From NCBI GenBank assembly GCA_947458265.1, contig CANGYF010000025.1:1-48900 (forward strand): a DNA stretch of 48,900 nucleotides, read 5' to 3'. How positions within the stretch are numbered: position 1 is the stretch's first letter; each line of letters begins with the position of its first letter. The translations under genes and the position numbers were made by a program. Below are positions 1 to 9,471 of the stretch, piece after piece. Under the pieces are notes generated by a model. That model searched no databases. It saw only the letters and a program-made list of their open reading frames with translations, and was not told the origin of the DNA. Source of the stretch: Betaproteobacteria bacterium (GTDB taxonomy: Bacteria > Pseudomonadota > Gammaproteobacteria > Burkholderiales > CAIKXV01).

Positions 1-590
1 CCGGGGTAGCGCTCGAGCCATTCCTCGAGCCAGACGATCGCGTCGAGGTCGAGGTGGTTGGTCGGTTCGTCCAGCAGCATCAGGTCGGACGGGGACATCA
101 GCGTCTGCGCCAGCGCCAGGCGCATCTTCCAGCCGCCGGAGAAGCTCGATACCGGGTTGTCGAGCTGTGCCGGCTTGAAGCCCAGACCCAGCAGCAGCGA
201 TTCCGCGCGCGAGCGCGCAGTGTAGGCATCATGGTCGGCCAGCTTGGCATGCAGTTCGCCGGCGGCATGCCCGTCGTGCGCCGCCTCGGCCTTCTCGAGT
301 TCGGCCTCGAGCCGGCGCAGTTCGTGGTCGCCGTCGATCACGAACTCGGTGGCTGCGCGTTCGCTGTGCGGGGCGTGCTGCGCCACGTGCGCGACGCGCC
401 AGTGCGCCGGGATGAAGACGTCGCCGGCATCGGGCAGCAGTTCGCCGAGCAGTAGCGAGACGAGGGACGACTTGCCACTGCCATTGTCGCCGACCAGCCC
501 TACATGCTCGCCGGGGGCGATCTGGACGGTTGCATCGGAGATGAGGAGCTTGGCGCCGCGGCGGAGGGCGAGGTTCTGGAGGCGGATCAT
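1..590 (-). CDS. ABC-F family ATP-binding protein (YheS-like), N-terminal part, cut by window edge
   Basis: Partial gene whose 3' part lies beyond base 1. The translation begins MIRLQNLALRRGAKLLI at 590 and carries a Walker A (GDNGSGKSS, about residues 34-42). Near the window edge a Walker B block reads LMLLDEPTNHLDLDAIVWLE, the ABC-F hallmark of EPTNHLD directly after Walker B. ABC-F proteins are soluble tandem-ATPase proteins that act on the ribosome rather than as transporters; the YheS/Uup branch fits the early sequence. Only the first ATPase domain is present here. It is divergent from the epimerase gene, with about 95 bases between starts. Family assignment is firm; the exact subfamily is inferred. 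Confidence 0.88.
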   Translation of the reverse strand, partial: MIRLQNLALRRGAKLLISDATVQIAPGEHVGLVGDNGSGKSSLVSLLLGELLPDAGDVFIPAHWRVAHVAQHAPHSERAATEFVIDGDHELRRLEAELEKAEAAHDGHAAGELHAKLADHDAYTARSRAESLLLGLGFKPAQLDNPVSSFSGGWKMRLALAQTLMSPSDLMLLDEPTNHLDLDAIVWLEEWLERYP

Positions 591-684
591 GTGCCGATTA
601 TCGCCCGCCGCGCGGGTAACATCGATGCTCGATCGCGCCGGCGTGCGAAGAAGCGCCGGCGCGGCAGGCAACGGGAGGATGGCG

Positions 685-1698
685 ATGGCGATACTGGTGA
701 CTGGTGGCAGCGGCTATGTCGGGCTCAACGTGGTGGAGGCGCTGGCGCGGGCCGGGCGCGAGGTGGTGACGTTCGACCGTATCCTCCCGCCGCCGGTGGC
801 GGCGGCGGAACTGTCGGCGCTGCCGGGCAGGATCCATGCCGTCGATGGCGACCTGATGGACGCCGGCGCGCTCGACCGGGCGTTCCATGCCGCGCCGATC
901 GAGGCGGTGATCCATACCGCGGCGGTGACCTCAGGTCCGGCGCGCGAGGCGTCCGAACCGCAGCGCGTGTTTCAGGTGAACGTGCTTGGCACCATCGGTC
1001 TGCTGGAGGCGGCCCGGCGTGCGTCGGTACGGCGGGTGGTGGTTACCAGTTCCGGCGCCGCCTACGGCGAATCGCTGTACCGGCCCGGACTGATGCAGGA
1101 AGACGCCACGCCGGTGCTGCCCACCACGCTCTATGCGACCACCAAGTACGCGGCCGAGCGCACCGCGCGCCGGCTGGCCGAACTGTGGCAGATGGAGGTG
1201 GCCTGCACCCGGCTGGGCACGCTGATCGGCCCCTGGGAGCGCGATGGGTCCTCCCATGCGCAGGGCGTGCGTGACAACTTCGGTCCGCACTCCCAGCTCG
1301 CGCGCATCGCGGTCGCCGGTGGCGAAGCGGTGCTGCCGGCCGACGAATGCACGCGCGACTGGGTCTACAGCCCGGACGTCGGCCGCGCGCTGGTGATGCT
1401 CGCCGACGCGCCGGCGCTGCCGCACTTCGTCTACAACCTCAGCGCCGGCATCGACTGGAGCGGCGACATCGCCGCCTGGTGCGAGGTGCTGGCGGCGCGC
1501 TTCCCCGGGTTCCGGCATCGCATCGCGCGCGCAGGCGAGACGCCGAACGTGCACTACACCGATCGCGCACGCAGCCTGATGGCGGTGCAGCGCTTCGAGG
1601 CGGACCATGGCTTCGTGGCCACGCGCGACCGGGCGGCGATCCACTGCGCGTTCGCCGACTGGGTCGAGCGGGTCGGCCGCGCCTGGCACGCCGGCTGA
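685..1698 (+). CDS. NAD(P)-dependent epimerase/dehydratase (extended SDR)
   Basis: An extended short-chain dehydrogenase of 337 residues, close to the usual size for UDP-sugar epimerase-like enzymes. The N-terminal Rossmann motif TGGSGYVG lies at residues 6-13, and the catalytic YxxxK pair is Tyr150/Lys154 (YATTK). I chose ATG 685 because GGGAGG at 673-678 sits six bases upstream; an in-frame ATG at 679 would overlap the ribosome binding site. The substrate cannot be read from sequence. It converges on the TctCBA operon, and SDRs of this type are often found beside such carboxylate transporters, so an organic-acid or sugar-acid dehydrogenase is as likely as a nucleotide-sugar epimerase. Confidence 0.85.
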   Translation: MAILVTGGSGYVGLNVVEALARAGREVVTFDRILPPPVAAAELSALPGRIHAVDGDLMDAGALDRAFHAAPIEAVIHTAAVTSGPAREASEPQRVFQVNVLGTIGLLEAARRASVRRVVVTSSGAAYGESLYRPGLMQEDATPVLPTTLYATTKYAAERTARRLAELWQMEVACTRLGTLIGPWERDGSSHAQGVRDNFGPHSQLARIAVAGGEAVLPADECTRDWVYSPDVGRALVMLADAPALPHFVYNLSAGIDWSGDIAAWCEVLAARFPGFRHRIARAGETPNVHYTDRARSLMAVQRFEADHGFVATRDRAAIHCAFADWVERVGRAWHAG

Positions 1699-1771
1699 GC
1701 TGGGCTGCCATCGATGCGCGTCAGCGCGACCGGGAACAGCGCGGCGCGCTTCTCCGTGACCGGCCGTCGTG

Positions 1772-3277
1772 TCAGGCCGCGACCCGTGCTGCGGCGAACC
1801 GGCGAAGCAGCGGCGCGATGAACGGGATCGAAAGGGCGATCGTGCTGGCCGCCAGCAACGCGATGCAGATCGGGCTGCGCACGAACACGCCGGGATCCGC
1901 GCCCGAGATCGTCATCGCCTGCCGGAACGACTGTTCCATCATGCCACCGAGCACCAGCGACAGCACGAGCGGGGCGACCGGGATCGCCATCTTGCGGAAT
2001 ACATAGCCGATCACCCCGAAGCCCAGCGCCATGTAGAGCTCGAAGATGTTGCCGTTGACCGCGAAGATGCCGATCGCGGAGATCGAGACCACCATCGGCA
2101 GCAGCAGGCCGATCGGGATGTAGAGCAGGCGCACGAATACGCCGACCAGTGGCAGGTTCAGTATCAGCAGCACCAGGTTGCCGATGTACATGCTGGCGAT
2201 CAGGCCCCAGACCAGGTCCGGACGCTTCTCGAACAGCAGCGGCCCCGGCTGCAGCCCGTACATGATGAACGCCGCGAGCAGCACGGCGGTGGAACCCGAG
2301 CCCGGCACGCCCAGCGTGAGCAGTGGCACCATCGCGCCGCCGGTGGAGGCATTGTTCGCCGCCTCCGGCCCCGCCACGCCTTCGATCATGCCGGTGCCGA
2401 ACTTCGCCTTGTCGCGCGAGAGCATGCGCTCGACGCTGTAGGAAAGGATGGTGGCGATGGTCGCGCCGGCGCCGGGCAGCACGCCCTTGAAGAAGCCGAT
2501 GCCGGTGCCGCGCAGGATCGGCATTACCGAGCGCCGCCATTCGTCGCGGGTGAGCCACAGGCTGCCGGACATGCGGATGATCTCCGATCGTCCCTTGAGC
2601 AGGTTTTCCAGGCCTGAGAACACCTCGGCGATCGCGAACAGGCCGACCACCACCACGATGAAGCCGATGCCGTCCTGCAGTTCGGGCAGGTCGAAGGTGA
2701 AGCGCTGCTGTCCGCTCTGCAGGTCGATGCCGATGGTGGCGAACATCAGCCCGAGGAACATCGACAGCAGGCCCTTGGCCAGCGACGGCCCGGTGAGTGC
2801 GGCGACCGAGGTCATCGCGAACAGCATCAGCGTGAAGTACTCGGCCGGGCCGAACTTGAGCGCAAAACCGGCCAGCGGGACCGCGAGCAGCGACAGCAGC
2901 ACCACCGATATCGTGCCCGCGACGAACGAGGCGATCGCCGAGATCGCGAGCGCCGCGCCGGCGCGGCCGCTGCGCGCCATCGCGTAGCCGTCAAGCGCGG
3001 TCATCACCGACGAGGACTCGCCCGGGGTGTTGATCAGGATCGAGGTGGTCGAGCCGCCATACATCGCGCCGTAGTAGATGCCGCACAGCATGATCAGCGA
3101 GGAGGTCGGCTCGATGCCGTAGGTGATCGGCAGCAGCAGCGCGATCGCGGCGGCGGGGCCGATGCCGGGCAGCACCCCGATCACCGTGCCTAGCAGGCAA
3201 CCGAGGAAGACATAGGCGAGGTTGAGCGGCTGGGCCGCTACCGAGAAGCCGTGCAGCAGGTGGCCGAAGGCGTCCAA
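1772..3277 (-). CDS. tctA: Tripartite tricarboxylate transporter, large membrane subunit TctA
   Basis: A protein of 501 residues, the normal size for TctA, with about ten to twelve hydrophobic segments throughout. Family motifs are clear: GVLPGIGP at residues 34-41 and the Gly/Ser/Thr-rich stretch YGGSTTSILINTPG at 73-86. TctA is the large inner-membrane permease subunit of the TTT secondary transporters, which import di- and tricarboxylates delivered by a periplasmic Bug/TctC protein. It is the last gene of a minus-strand operon (binding protein, tctB, tctA) with 19 bases between tctB and tctA. The C-terminal half is also intact, with no frameshift. The substrate is unknown. Confidence 0.95.
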   Translation of the reverse strand: MDAFGHLLHGFSVAAQPLNLAYVFLGCLLGTVIGVLPGIGPAAAIALLLPITYGIEPTSSLIMLCGIYYGAMYGGSTTSILINTPGESSSVMTALDGYAMARSGRAGAALAISAIASFVAGTISVVLLSLLAVPLAGFALKFGPAEYFTLMLFAMTSVAALTGPSLAKGLLSMFLGLMFATIGIDLQSGQQRFTFDLPELQDGIGFIVVVVGLFAIAEVFSGLENLLKGRSEIIRMSGSLWLTRDEWRRSVMPILRGTGIGFFKGVLPGAGATIATILSYSVERMLSRDKAKFGTGMIEGVAGPEAANNASTGGAMVPLLTLGVPGSGSTAVLLAAFIMYGLQPGPLLFEKRPDLVWGLIASMYIGNLVLLILNLPLVGVFVRLLYIPIGLLLPMVVSISAIGIFAVNGNIFELYMALGFGVIGYVFRKMAIPVAPLVLSLVLGGMMEQSFRQAMTISGADPGVFVRSPICIALLAASTIALSIPFIAPLLRRFAAARVAA

Positions 3278-3296
3278 GGGTGGCGTCGTTCCCGCG

Positions 3297-3815
3297 TCAG
3301 AAGGGCATGATGCCCTGTGGCAGCCGCACCGAGAGCACGCGCGTGAACAGCACCCATGCGCCGATGGTGAAGCCGGCTGCCGTGCACAGGTTGGCGACCC
3401 TGTGGCCGGCGTTGAACACGGACATCAGGCCGGCCAGGAATACGGCGGTGGAGGGCACGAACCCGGCCCGCTCGAACATGAAGAAGTACAGCGCAGTCCA
3501 TGCCGTGATGCCTGCCACCATCAGCGTGGAGCGCAGGTCGAACGGCTCGTTGCCCTCCAGCAGCACCGGTACCCTGCCGTCGCGCGTGCGCCAGAGGTCG
3601 ACCACCATCAGCAGCGCACACAGGAAAAGTCCACCGCTGACCAGGATCGGGAAGATCTTCGGCCCCAGCGGGTCAGCCAGTTCCGGGTACGGCAGCGCCA
3701 GCGTGGCGCGCAGGTAGGCCGCCGCGGTCGCCAGCGTGGCGACCAGCAGCAGCACTACGGGCATGCGGCGCGGCGCCGGGGCCGGCGCCGCGGGTTGCGC
3801 GGAGGATGCGTTCAA
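3297..3815 (-). CDS. tctB: Tripartite tricarboxylate transporter, small membrane subunit TctB
   Basis: A protein of 172 residues with four predicted membrane segments: near residues 18-36, 55-75, 95-115 and 120-155 (the last region may hold two). It has an Ala/Pro-rich N-terminus before the first helix. Size, topology and position between the binding protein and tctA identify it as TctB, the poorly conserved small subunit of TTT transporters. It begins 10 bases after the binding-protein stop and ends 19 bases before the tctA start, so the three are very likely co-transcribed. Its identity rests more on context and topology than on sequence motifs. Confidence 0.88.
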   Translation of the reverse strand: MNASSAQPAAPAPAPRRMPVVLLLVATLATAAAYLRATLALPYPELADPLGPKIFPILVSGGLFLCALLMVVDLWRTRDGRVPVLLEGNEPFDLRSTLMVAGITAWTALYFFMFERAGFVPSTAVFLAGLMSVFNAGHRVANLCTAAGFTIGAWVLFTRVLSVRLPQGIMPF

Positions 3816-3825
3816 CGGAGGTTCA

Positions 3826-4839
3826 TCACTGTCCGGCCTTCAATGCGCCGAGGTCCGACATGATGCTGCGCGCTTCCTCGTGCTCCTTCTTCATGAACGC
3901 GGCGGTGTCGCGCGCGTTCATGAAGCCGTACTCCCAGCCGTTCTCGGCGACGAACTTCTTCCACTCGGGCGTCTTCATGGTGCGCGCGAACACGTCGTCC
4001 CAGAAGTCGATCTGCGCCTGGGTCATGCCGCGCGGTCCGACGAACATGTACCAGCTGTCCTGGATCACGTCGAAGCCCATCTCGCGGAAGGTCGGCACGT
4101 CTGGCAGGCTGGCCACGCGCTTGGGCGAGGCGATGCCGAGGATGCGCATCCTGCCCGACTGCATGTGCGGCACGGCGTTGTTGGAGGCATTGACCATCGC
4201 GTCGATGTGGCCGCCCAGCACGTTGGTGGCCGCCTCGGCGCCGCCGCCGAAGGTGACCATGCGCAGCTTGCGCGGGTCGGAGCCGACCGCGCGCGCAAGC
4301 AGTGCGACCACGAAATGGTTGGTGCTGGCCAGCGTGCTGCCGGGCGAGATGGTGAGCGAGGCCGGATCCTTGCGCAGACGGTCGGCGAAGTCCTTGAGCG
4401 TCTTGATCGGTGACTCGGTGCGTACCGACAGCGACACAGGCTCGGTGCCGATGTACGGCAGCACGGTCATGTCGTTGTAGGTGAGCGTGGTACGCCCGGC
4501 GAGCTGGTTGGTGAGGATGCCCGCCTGGGCGATCGCGATGTAGTGGCCGTCACCGGTCTTCTGGCTAACGTAGGTGTAGGCGAGCGTGCCGCCGCCGCCT
4601 ACGCGGTTGGCGACGACGGCATCGACGATCTTGTTGTCGGCCCAGATCTTCTGCAGTGCGCGTGCCGCCTTGTCGTTGCCACCGCCAGGCGAGGCGAACA
4701 CCACCAGTTCGACGGTGCGGCTCGGTTTCCAGGGCTGGGCCTGGAGCGGCATCGCGAGCAGGGCCAGCGCGGCGACCGCTGCGACCTGGCGGAATGGAAG
4801 GACGCGGGACAGGGCTTGACTGATGGATGACTTGAGCAT
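3826..4839 (-). CDS. Bug-family (TctC) periplasmic tricarboxylate-binding protein
   Basis: A binding protein of 337 residues. The start at 4839 (MLKSSISQALSRV) gives a normal secretion signal with a hydrophobic core and AQPW after the likely cleavage site. An upstream in-frame ATG at 4896 would add 19 hydrophilic residues and is less likely. The mature part begins RTVELVVFASPGGGNDK, typical of the Bug fold, in which two backbone-binding loops hold a carboxylate. It is the first gene of the TctCBA operon. Betaproteobacteria carry many Bug paralogues, so the ligand cannot be named. No strong ribosome binding site is visible upstream of the start. Confidence 0.93.
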   Translation of the reverse strand: MLKSSISQALSRVLPFRQVAAVAALALLAMPLQAQPWKPSRTVELVVFASPGGGNDKAARALQKIWADNKIVDAVVANRVGGGGTLAYTYVSQKTGDGHYIAIAQAGILTNQLAGRTTLTYNDMTVLPYIGTEPVSLSVRTESPIKTLKDFADRLRKDPASLTISPGSTLASTNHFVVALLARAVGSDPRKLRMVTFGGGAEAATNVLGGHIDAMVNASNNAVPHMQSGRMRILGIASPKRVASLPDVPTFREMGFDVIQDSWYMFVGPRGMTQAQIDFWDDVFARTMKTPEWKKFVAENGWEYGFMNARDTAAFMKKEHEEARSIMSDLGALKAGQ

Positions 4840-4998
4840 GGGCTGACTCGACTGTTTCTGTTGGTTGGGATGGTGGCATTGAAAAGCAATCCACATGCCA
4901 ATCGTAGACCTGATGAATCATCTCATGACGGCGCCCCGACCTCCATCAGGCATGACCGCGCCTGCCGCAGGCAGCGCTGGTCCTCCGGTCCTGATCGA

Positions 4999-5724
<726 letters not shown>

Positions 5725-5732
5725 GCGCGCGC

Positions 5733-6959
5733 TCACATCCGTATCGCCTGCGCCGGGTCCAGGCGCGAGGCGCGGCGTGCCGGCAGCGCCGCGGCGATCA
5801 CGCCGAGAAGGATCGCGCCGACGGTCGTGTACAGGTAGAGCGGCAGGTCGACATGCGCGGTGAACAGCCGCGCGCCGTCGGCCGAAGTGAGCACCCCGCT
5901 CATGAACCGCGCCAGTGCATAGCCGAGGGCGCAGCCGAGCACCGAGCCGATCAGCCCGATGATCGCGCCCTGCAGCAGGAACACCCGCAGCACGCGTCCG
6001 CGGGTGGTGCCCATCGCGCGCAGGATGCCGATCTCGCGCGTCTTCTGCACCACCGCGACCATCAGCACGCTGGCCACGCCGATGGCCACCACCAGGCCGA
6101 AGCACATGCGGATCATCCGGGTCATCAGCGTCTGGTTCGACAGCGCGACCATCAGCTGGCGGTTGGTGCGTATCCAGCTCTCGACCAGGTGCGGGATGGT
6201 GCGCGCCAGGTCGGTCGCGACGCGCTCCGCATCCCAGAGATCGTCCACCGTGACCTCGATGCTGGTGACGCCGCCAGGCAGGGCATGCAGGGCCTGTGCG
6301 GTAGCCAGCCCGACGTAGGCATAGAGCTGGTTCAGGTTCTTTGCGCCGAGGTCGAAGATGCCGCGCACCCGGTAGGTGTCGCCGCTGGAACTCGGCGTGG
6401 ACAGCCGCACGGTGTCGCCGATGCCGACACCGAGGTCCTCGGCGAGGTCGCGGCCGAGCAGTACGTCGCCGGGATCGACCTGCAGCCGGCCTTCGACCAG
6501 CTTCTGGTCGAGGCGGGTGACCGCGGCATACGGTTCGGCGACGATGCCCACGATGGTCAGCGACTTGTTCGAGTCGCCACGGGTGACCAGCCCCGGCCCT
6601 GCAGCCAGTGGCGAGATTGCGCGCACGTCGCCGTTCTCCCGCAGCTGGGCAACCGTTGCCTGCCACTGGTCGATCGAGCGCAGCCGCTGGCCGCGCGGCT
6701 GCACGTCGGACAACACCAGCGGCGCATCGCCCTGCGCACGCTCGGGGCGCAGCGGGCGCGCGACTTCCTCGAGCGGCTTGATCGTCACGTGCGGTTGCAC
6801 GCCGAGCGTACGCTGCACGATGTCGCGCTGAAGCTCGCCCAGGAAGCCGGTGATGAACACGATGAACGAGATGCCCAGCGCGGCACCGACCACGATCAGC
6901 GCGGTCTGCAGGCCGCCTTCGCGCAGGAAGCGCAAGGCGACGATCCATTCGAAGCGCAT
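5733..6959 (-). CDS. ABC transporter permease, FtsX/MacB_PCD family
   Basis: A permease of 408 residues with the four-helix FtsX topology: a first helix near residues 18-42, a long periplasmic domain to about 280, then three helices, the last two near residues 330-350 and 375-395. The C-terminus reads LPARRASRLDPAQAIR, the usual ending of MacB/LolC/DevC permeases. It starts 22 bases after the adaptor stop and ends overlapping or abutting the ATPase start. With the adaptor and LolD-like ATPase it should form an envelope-spanning exporter or lipid/lipoprotein-handling complex. The substrate is not evident. Confidence 0.93.
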   Translation of the reverse strand: MRFEWIVALRFLREGGLQTALIVVGAALGISFIVFITGFLGELQRDIVQRTLGVQPHVTIKPLEEVARPLRPERAQGDAPLVLSDVQPRGQRLRSIDQWQATVAQLRENGDVRAISPLAAGPGLVTRGDSNKSLTIVGIVAEPYAAVTRLDQKLVEGRLQVDPGDVLLGRDLAEDLGVGIGDTVRLSTPSSSGDTYRVRGIFDLGAKNLNQLYAYVGLATAQALHALPGGVTSIEVTVDDLWDAERVATDLARTIPHLVESWIRTNRQLMVALSNQTLMTRMIRMCFGLVVAIGVASVLMVAVVQKTREIGILRAMGTTRGRVLRVFLLQGAIIGLIGSVLGCALGYALARFMSGVLTSADGARLFTAHVDLPLYLYTTVGAILLGVIAAALPARRASRLDPAQAIRM

Positions 6960-6981
6960 CAGCAGTGGCCCTGGTCGCCGC

Positions 6982-8184
6982 TCACCGGACGCGTACCCGC
7001 GAGCCGTCCTTCAGGCCGCGGGTGAGCACTACCGTGTCGCCGGCTTCGAGCCCGGACAGCACCTCGACCTTCGCGCCGCCGCGGATGCCGAGGGTGACAG
7101 GCACCGTCGCCAGGCGGCCGCCGTCCAGGCGCTGCACCGTCGCACCGCCTTCGGCTTCGCGCACCGCCGCGGCCGGGATCACGCGCGCGCGGTCCTTGCG
7201 CGCGACCTCGATGTCGATCGAAACGGTCATGTCGGCACGCAGGTAGGGTGGCGGTGAATCGACCCGGAAGCGCGCCTCTACCGAGCCGCGCGAGGTGTCC
7301 ACGCCCGGGCTGACGTAGTACAGCACCGCGTCGAACTTCTCTCCTGGGAAGGCATCGCTGGAAGCGATGGCGCGGCTGCCTTCGCGCAGCCACGGCAGGT
7401 TCTTCTCATCGATTTGTGCGGTCAGGCGGGTCTCGCCACGCGAGGCGACCACCAGCAGCCGCCTGGCGGAGGTCACGATGTCGCCCGGCTCGACGCTGCG
7501 CACCAGCACCGTGCCCGGCACCGACGCCCGGATCACGGTCTGCGCCAGCTTCGCCTCTGCCAGTTCGCGCGCCGCGACCGCCTCGCGCAGTCGCACGGTG
7601 GCTTCGCGCGCCGCCACGCCACCGGCACCCTGGGCGCGTCGCTGCGTCCGTGCGGACTCGACCTGGCTGCGCGCCAGCGCGACCAGGCGTTCCGAATCGT
7701 CCAGGCGGGCATCGCTGATGAAGCCCTTGTCGCGCAGCGCGCGCTGGCGCTGGACATCGGCTTCCGCGAAGCGCAGCTGCGCCTCGGCCTGGGCCAGTGC
7801 ATCGGTCGACTGCGGCAGCGCCAGTTCGCCGACGCTGGCCACGCGGGTGCGCGCGGTCGATTCGGCCGCCTGTGCCTGGGCCACGCCGGCGCGCAGCTCC
7901 TGCGCATCGAGATCGATCAGCGGCTGGCCGGCCTCGACCCTGTCACCTTCGACGACACGCACGCCGACCACGCGCCCGGTGATCACCGATCCGATCTCGA
8001 TCCGGTTCGGCGCCTGTACCCGCCCGCTGACCACGATCGCATGGACGATCGGCGCTTCCTCCGCCCGCGCGACCTCGACGGCCGGGCCGCGCCATTGCAT
8101 CCAGCCGACGACTGCGCCAGCCACAAGCAGCAGCAGGCCGGCGACCACGCTGCTGCGGCCGATCCCCCGCCCCGTGCTGGTCAT
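6982..8184 (-). CDS. HlyD/MacA-like periplasmic adaptor subunit
   Basis: A protein of 400 residues with an N-terminal signal anchor (residues 10-30), then the lipoyl/barrel-sandwich half-motif ENRIEIGS-like region (PNRIEIGSVITGRV) and GDRVEAGQPLIDLD. A long Ala/Arg/Glu-rich coiled-coil hairpin runs from about 105 to 205, followed by the second lipoyl half and beta-barrel domains. Adaptors of this family bridge an inner-membrane transporter to an outer-membrane TolC-type channel. No tolC-like gene is in the window. It starts 13 bases downstream of the MidA-like methyltransferase gene, so all four genes may be one transcript. Confidence 0.92.
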   Translation of the reverse strand: MTSTGRGIGRSSVVAGLLLLVAGAVVGWMQWRGPAVEVARAEEAPIVHAIVVSGRVQAPNRIEIGSVITGRVVGVRVVEGDRVEAGQPLIDLDAQELRAGVAQAQAAESTARTRVASVGELALPQSTDALAQAEAQLRFAEADVQRQRALRDKGFISDARLDDSERLVALARSQVESARTQRRAQGAGGVAAREATVRLREAVAARELAEAKLAQTVIRASVPGTVLVRSVEPGDIVTSARRLLVVASRGETRLTAQIDEKNLPWLREGSRAIASSDAFPGEKFDAVLYYVSPGVDTSRGSVEARFRVDSPPPYLRADMTVSIDIEVARKDRARVIPAAAVREAEGGATVQRLDGGRLATVPVTLGIRGGAKVEVLSGLEAGDTVVLTRGLKDGSRVRVR

Positions 8185-8197
8185 CGCCGGGCCCGCC

Positions 8198-9427
8198 TCA
8201 CAACAGCCGCGACAGGTCGCGGGCCCCGAGCCCGGGCAGCGCGAGGTCGCAGTCGCGGGCGATCGTCATCACCTTGAACAGCTCGCCCATCTCGGCCGGC
8301 GAAAGCAGTCGCTGCGCAGCGGCCGCCTGAGGCAGGTAACGGCCCGGCTGGTCGGCCGGTGTCCGGCCAAGAAGCCCGGCAAGGCCCGCATCCAGGAGGA
8401 AATGCGCCTGGGTGGTGTAGCCGGCAAGCCGGCCTCCAGCGTCGACGGCGGCTTCTGCGATCGCGGTGAAATCCACATGGGCAGTGATGTCCTGCAGGCC
8501 TGGCAGGAAGAAGGGATCGGTGTGGGCATGTTGCCGATAGTGGCACATCAGCGTGCCTTGCCGCCGCTGCGGATGGTAGTACTCGCCTCGGCCGAAACCG
8601 TAGTCGATGAACAGCGCGATGCCGCGCTGCAGCCGCTCGACCAGCGATGCGGCCAGGGCGGCTGCGGCCGGCGCCACTTCGGACACGTACCCGTCGGCCG
8701 TGCGCGGCACCGGCAGCCGTTCGATCGCCGCCGCCAGGGCCTGGTCTGCGATCGGCCTGTCCGTCCACGCGAATGCCGCACACCGTGCGGCGTCCGGCGC
8801 GAGGGAGGGCGGCGTGCCGGGGCCTGCCGCCGGCACGGTGACGCAGCGTTCCTTCGGACCGTCCGGCGTCCAGTGCACCAGGTGCACCGGTACCACGTCG
8901 AGCACCTCGTTGGCGACGATCGCGCCGTGCACCGAGGGCGGCAGCGCGTCGAGCCAGCGTACCCGCGCCATCAGGCCCGGGTGCCGTGCCGCGATCGCTT
9001 CGTGCTGCCGGACGCGCAGCTCGCCGCTCAGCTCGAGGATCGAATAGTGCGCCGGCAGGGCATCGAGTTCCTGCAGCGCGTCGAGCAGGTCGCAGGCCAG
9101 GCGGCCGGTGCCGGCGCCGAGTTCAACCAGCTCGCTGCCGGGCTCGCGCAGCACCGGGGCCAGCGTGCGGGCGAGCGTCTGGCCGAACAGCGGCGTCAGT
9201 TCCGGTGCGGTGGTGAAATCGCCGTCCGCGCCGAACTTGCGCGCGCCGCCGGTGTAGTAGCCCAGGCCGGGTGCGTACAACGCCAGTTCCATGTAGCGCG
9301 AGAAATCGATCGCACCGCCGGCCGCCACGATCGCGCCTTCGATCTCCCCGGCGAGGGCGCGGCTGGCAGCGAGCGCCTCCGGTGCCGGTTCCGGCAGGGT
9401 CGAGAGCGGGCGCAGGGTGGATTGCAT
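8198..9427 (-). CDS. SAM-dependent methyltransferase, MidA/NDUFAF7 family (COG1565)
   Basis: A protein of 409 residues, in the normal range for COG1565. The N-terminal block has SRYMELALYAPGLGYYTGG (family motif around residues 43-61) and DGDFTTAPELTPLFGQ (69-83). The SAM-binding motif is ELGAGTG (102-108), followed by IVANEVLDVVPV. Eukaryotic NDUFAF7 methylates an arginine in complex I; the role of bacterial members is not settled. The gene is divergent from the pteridine reductase, with only about 14-44 bases between starts depending on the start chosen there. It is followed closely by the ABC exporter operon, which may simply share the transcript. Confidence 0.92.
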   Translation of the reverse strand: MQSTLRPLSTLPEPAPEALAASRALAGEIEGAIVAAGGAIDFSRYMELALYAPGLGYYTGGARKFGADGDFTTAPELTPLFGQTLARTLAPVLREPGSELVELGAGTGRLACDLLDALQELDALPAHYSILELSGELRVRQHEAIAARHPGLMARVRWLDALPPSVHGAIVANEVLDVVPVHLVHWTPDGPKERCVTVPAAGPGTPPSLAPDAARCAAFAWTDRPIADQALAAAIERLPVPRTADGYVSEVAPAAAALAASLVERLQRGIALFIDYGFGRGEYYHPQRRQGTLMCHYRQHAHTDPFFLPGLQDITAHVDFTAIAEAAVDAGGRLAGYTTQAHFLLDAGLAGLLGRTPADQPGRYLPQAAAAQRLLSPAEMGELFKVMTIARDCDLALPGLGARDLSRLL

Positions 9428-9471
9428 GGGCGCGAGGTAATATGTGGTTCGGACTACGGGAGCGTGCAGCG

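Noticed and set aside
244-684. Upstream extension of the epimerase gene
   Set aside because: It is antisense to the ABC-F gene and has Ser/Arg-rich shadow composition; the Rossmann motif begins right after 685.
6651-6663. GCAA-N3-TTGC palindrome inside the FtsX-like permease gene
   Set aside because: The spacer is three bases, not five, and it lies within coding sequence away from any start.
5737-6948. Long minus-strand open frame extending the LolD-like ATPase upstream
   Set aside because: Its upstream part is an Arg/Ala-rich shadow of the FtsX-like permease gene, which has real family motifs in another frame.
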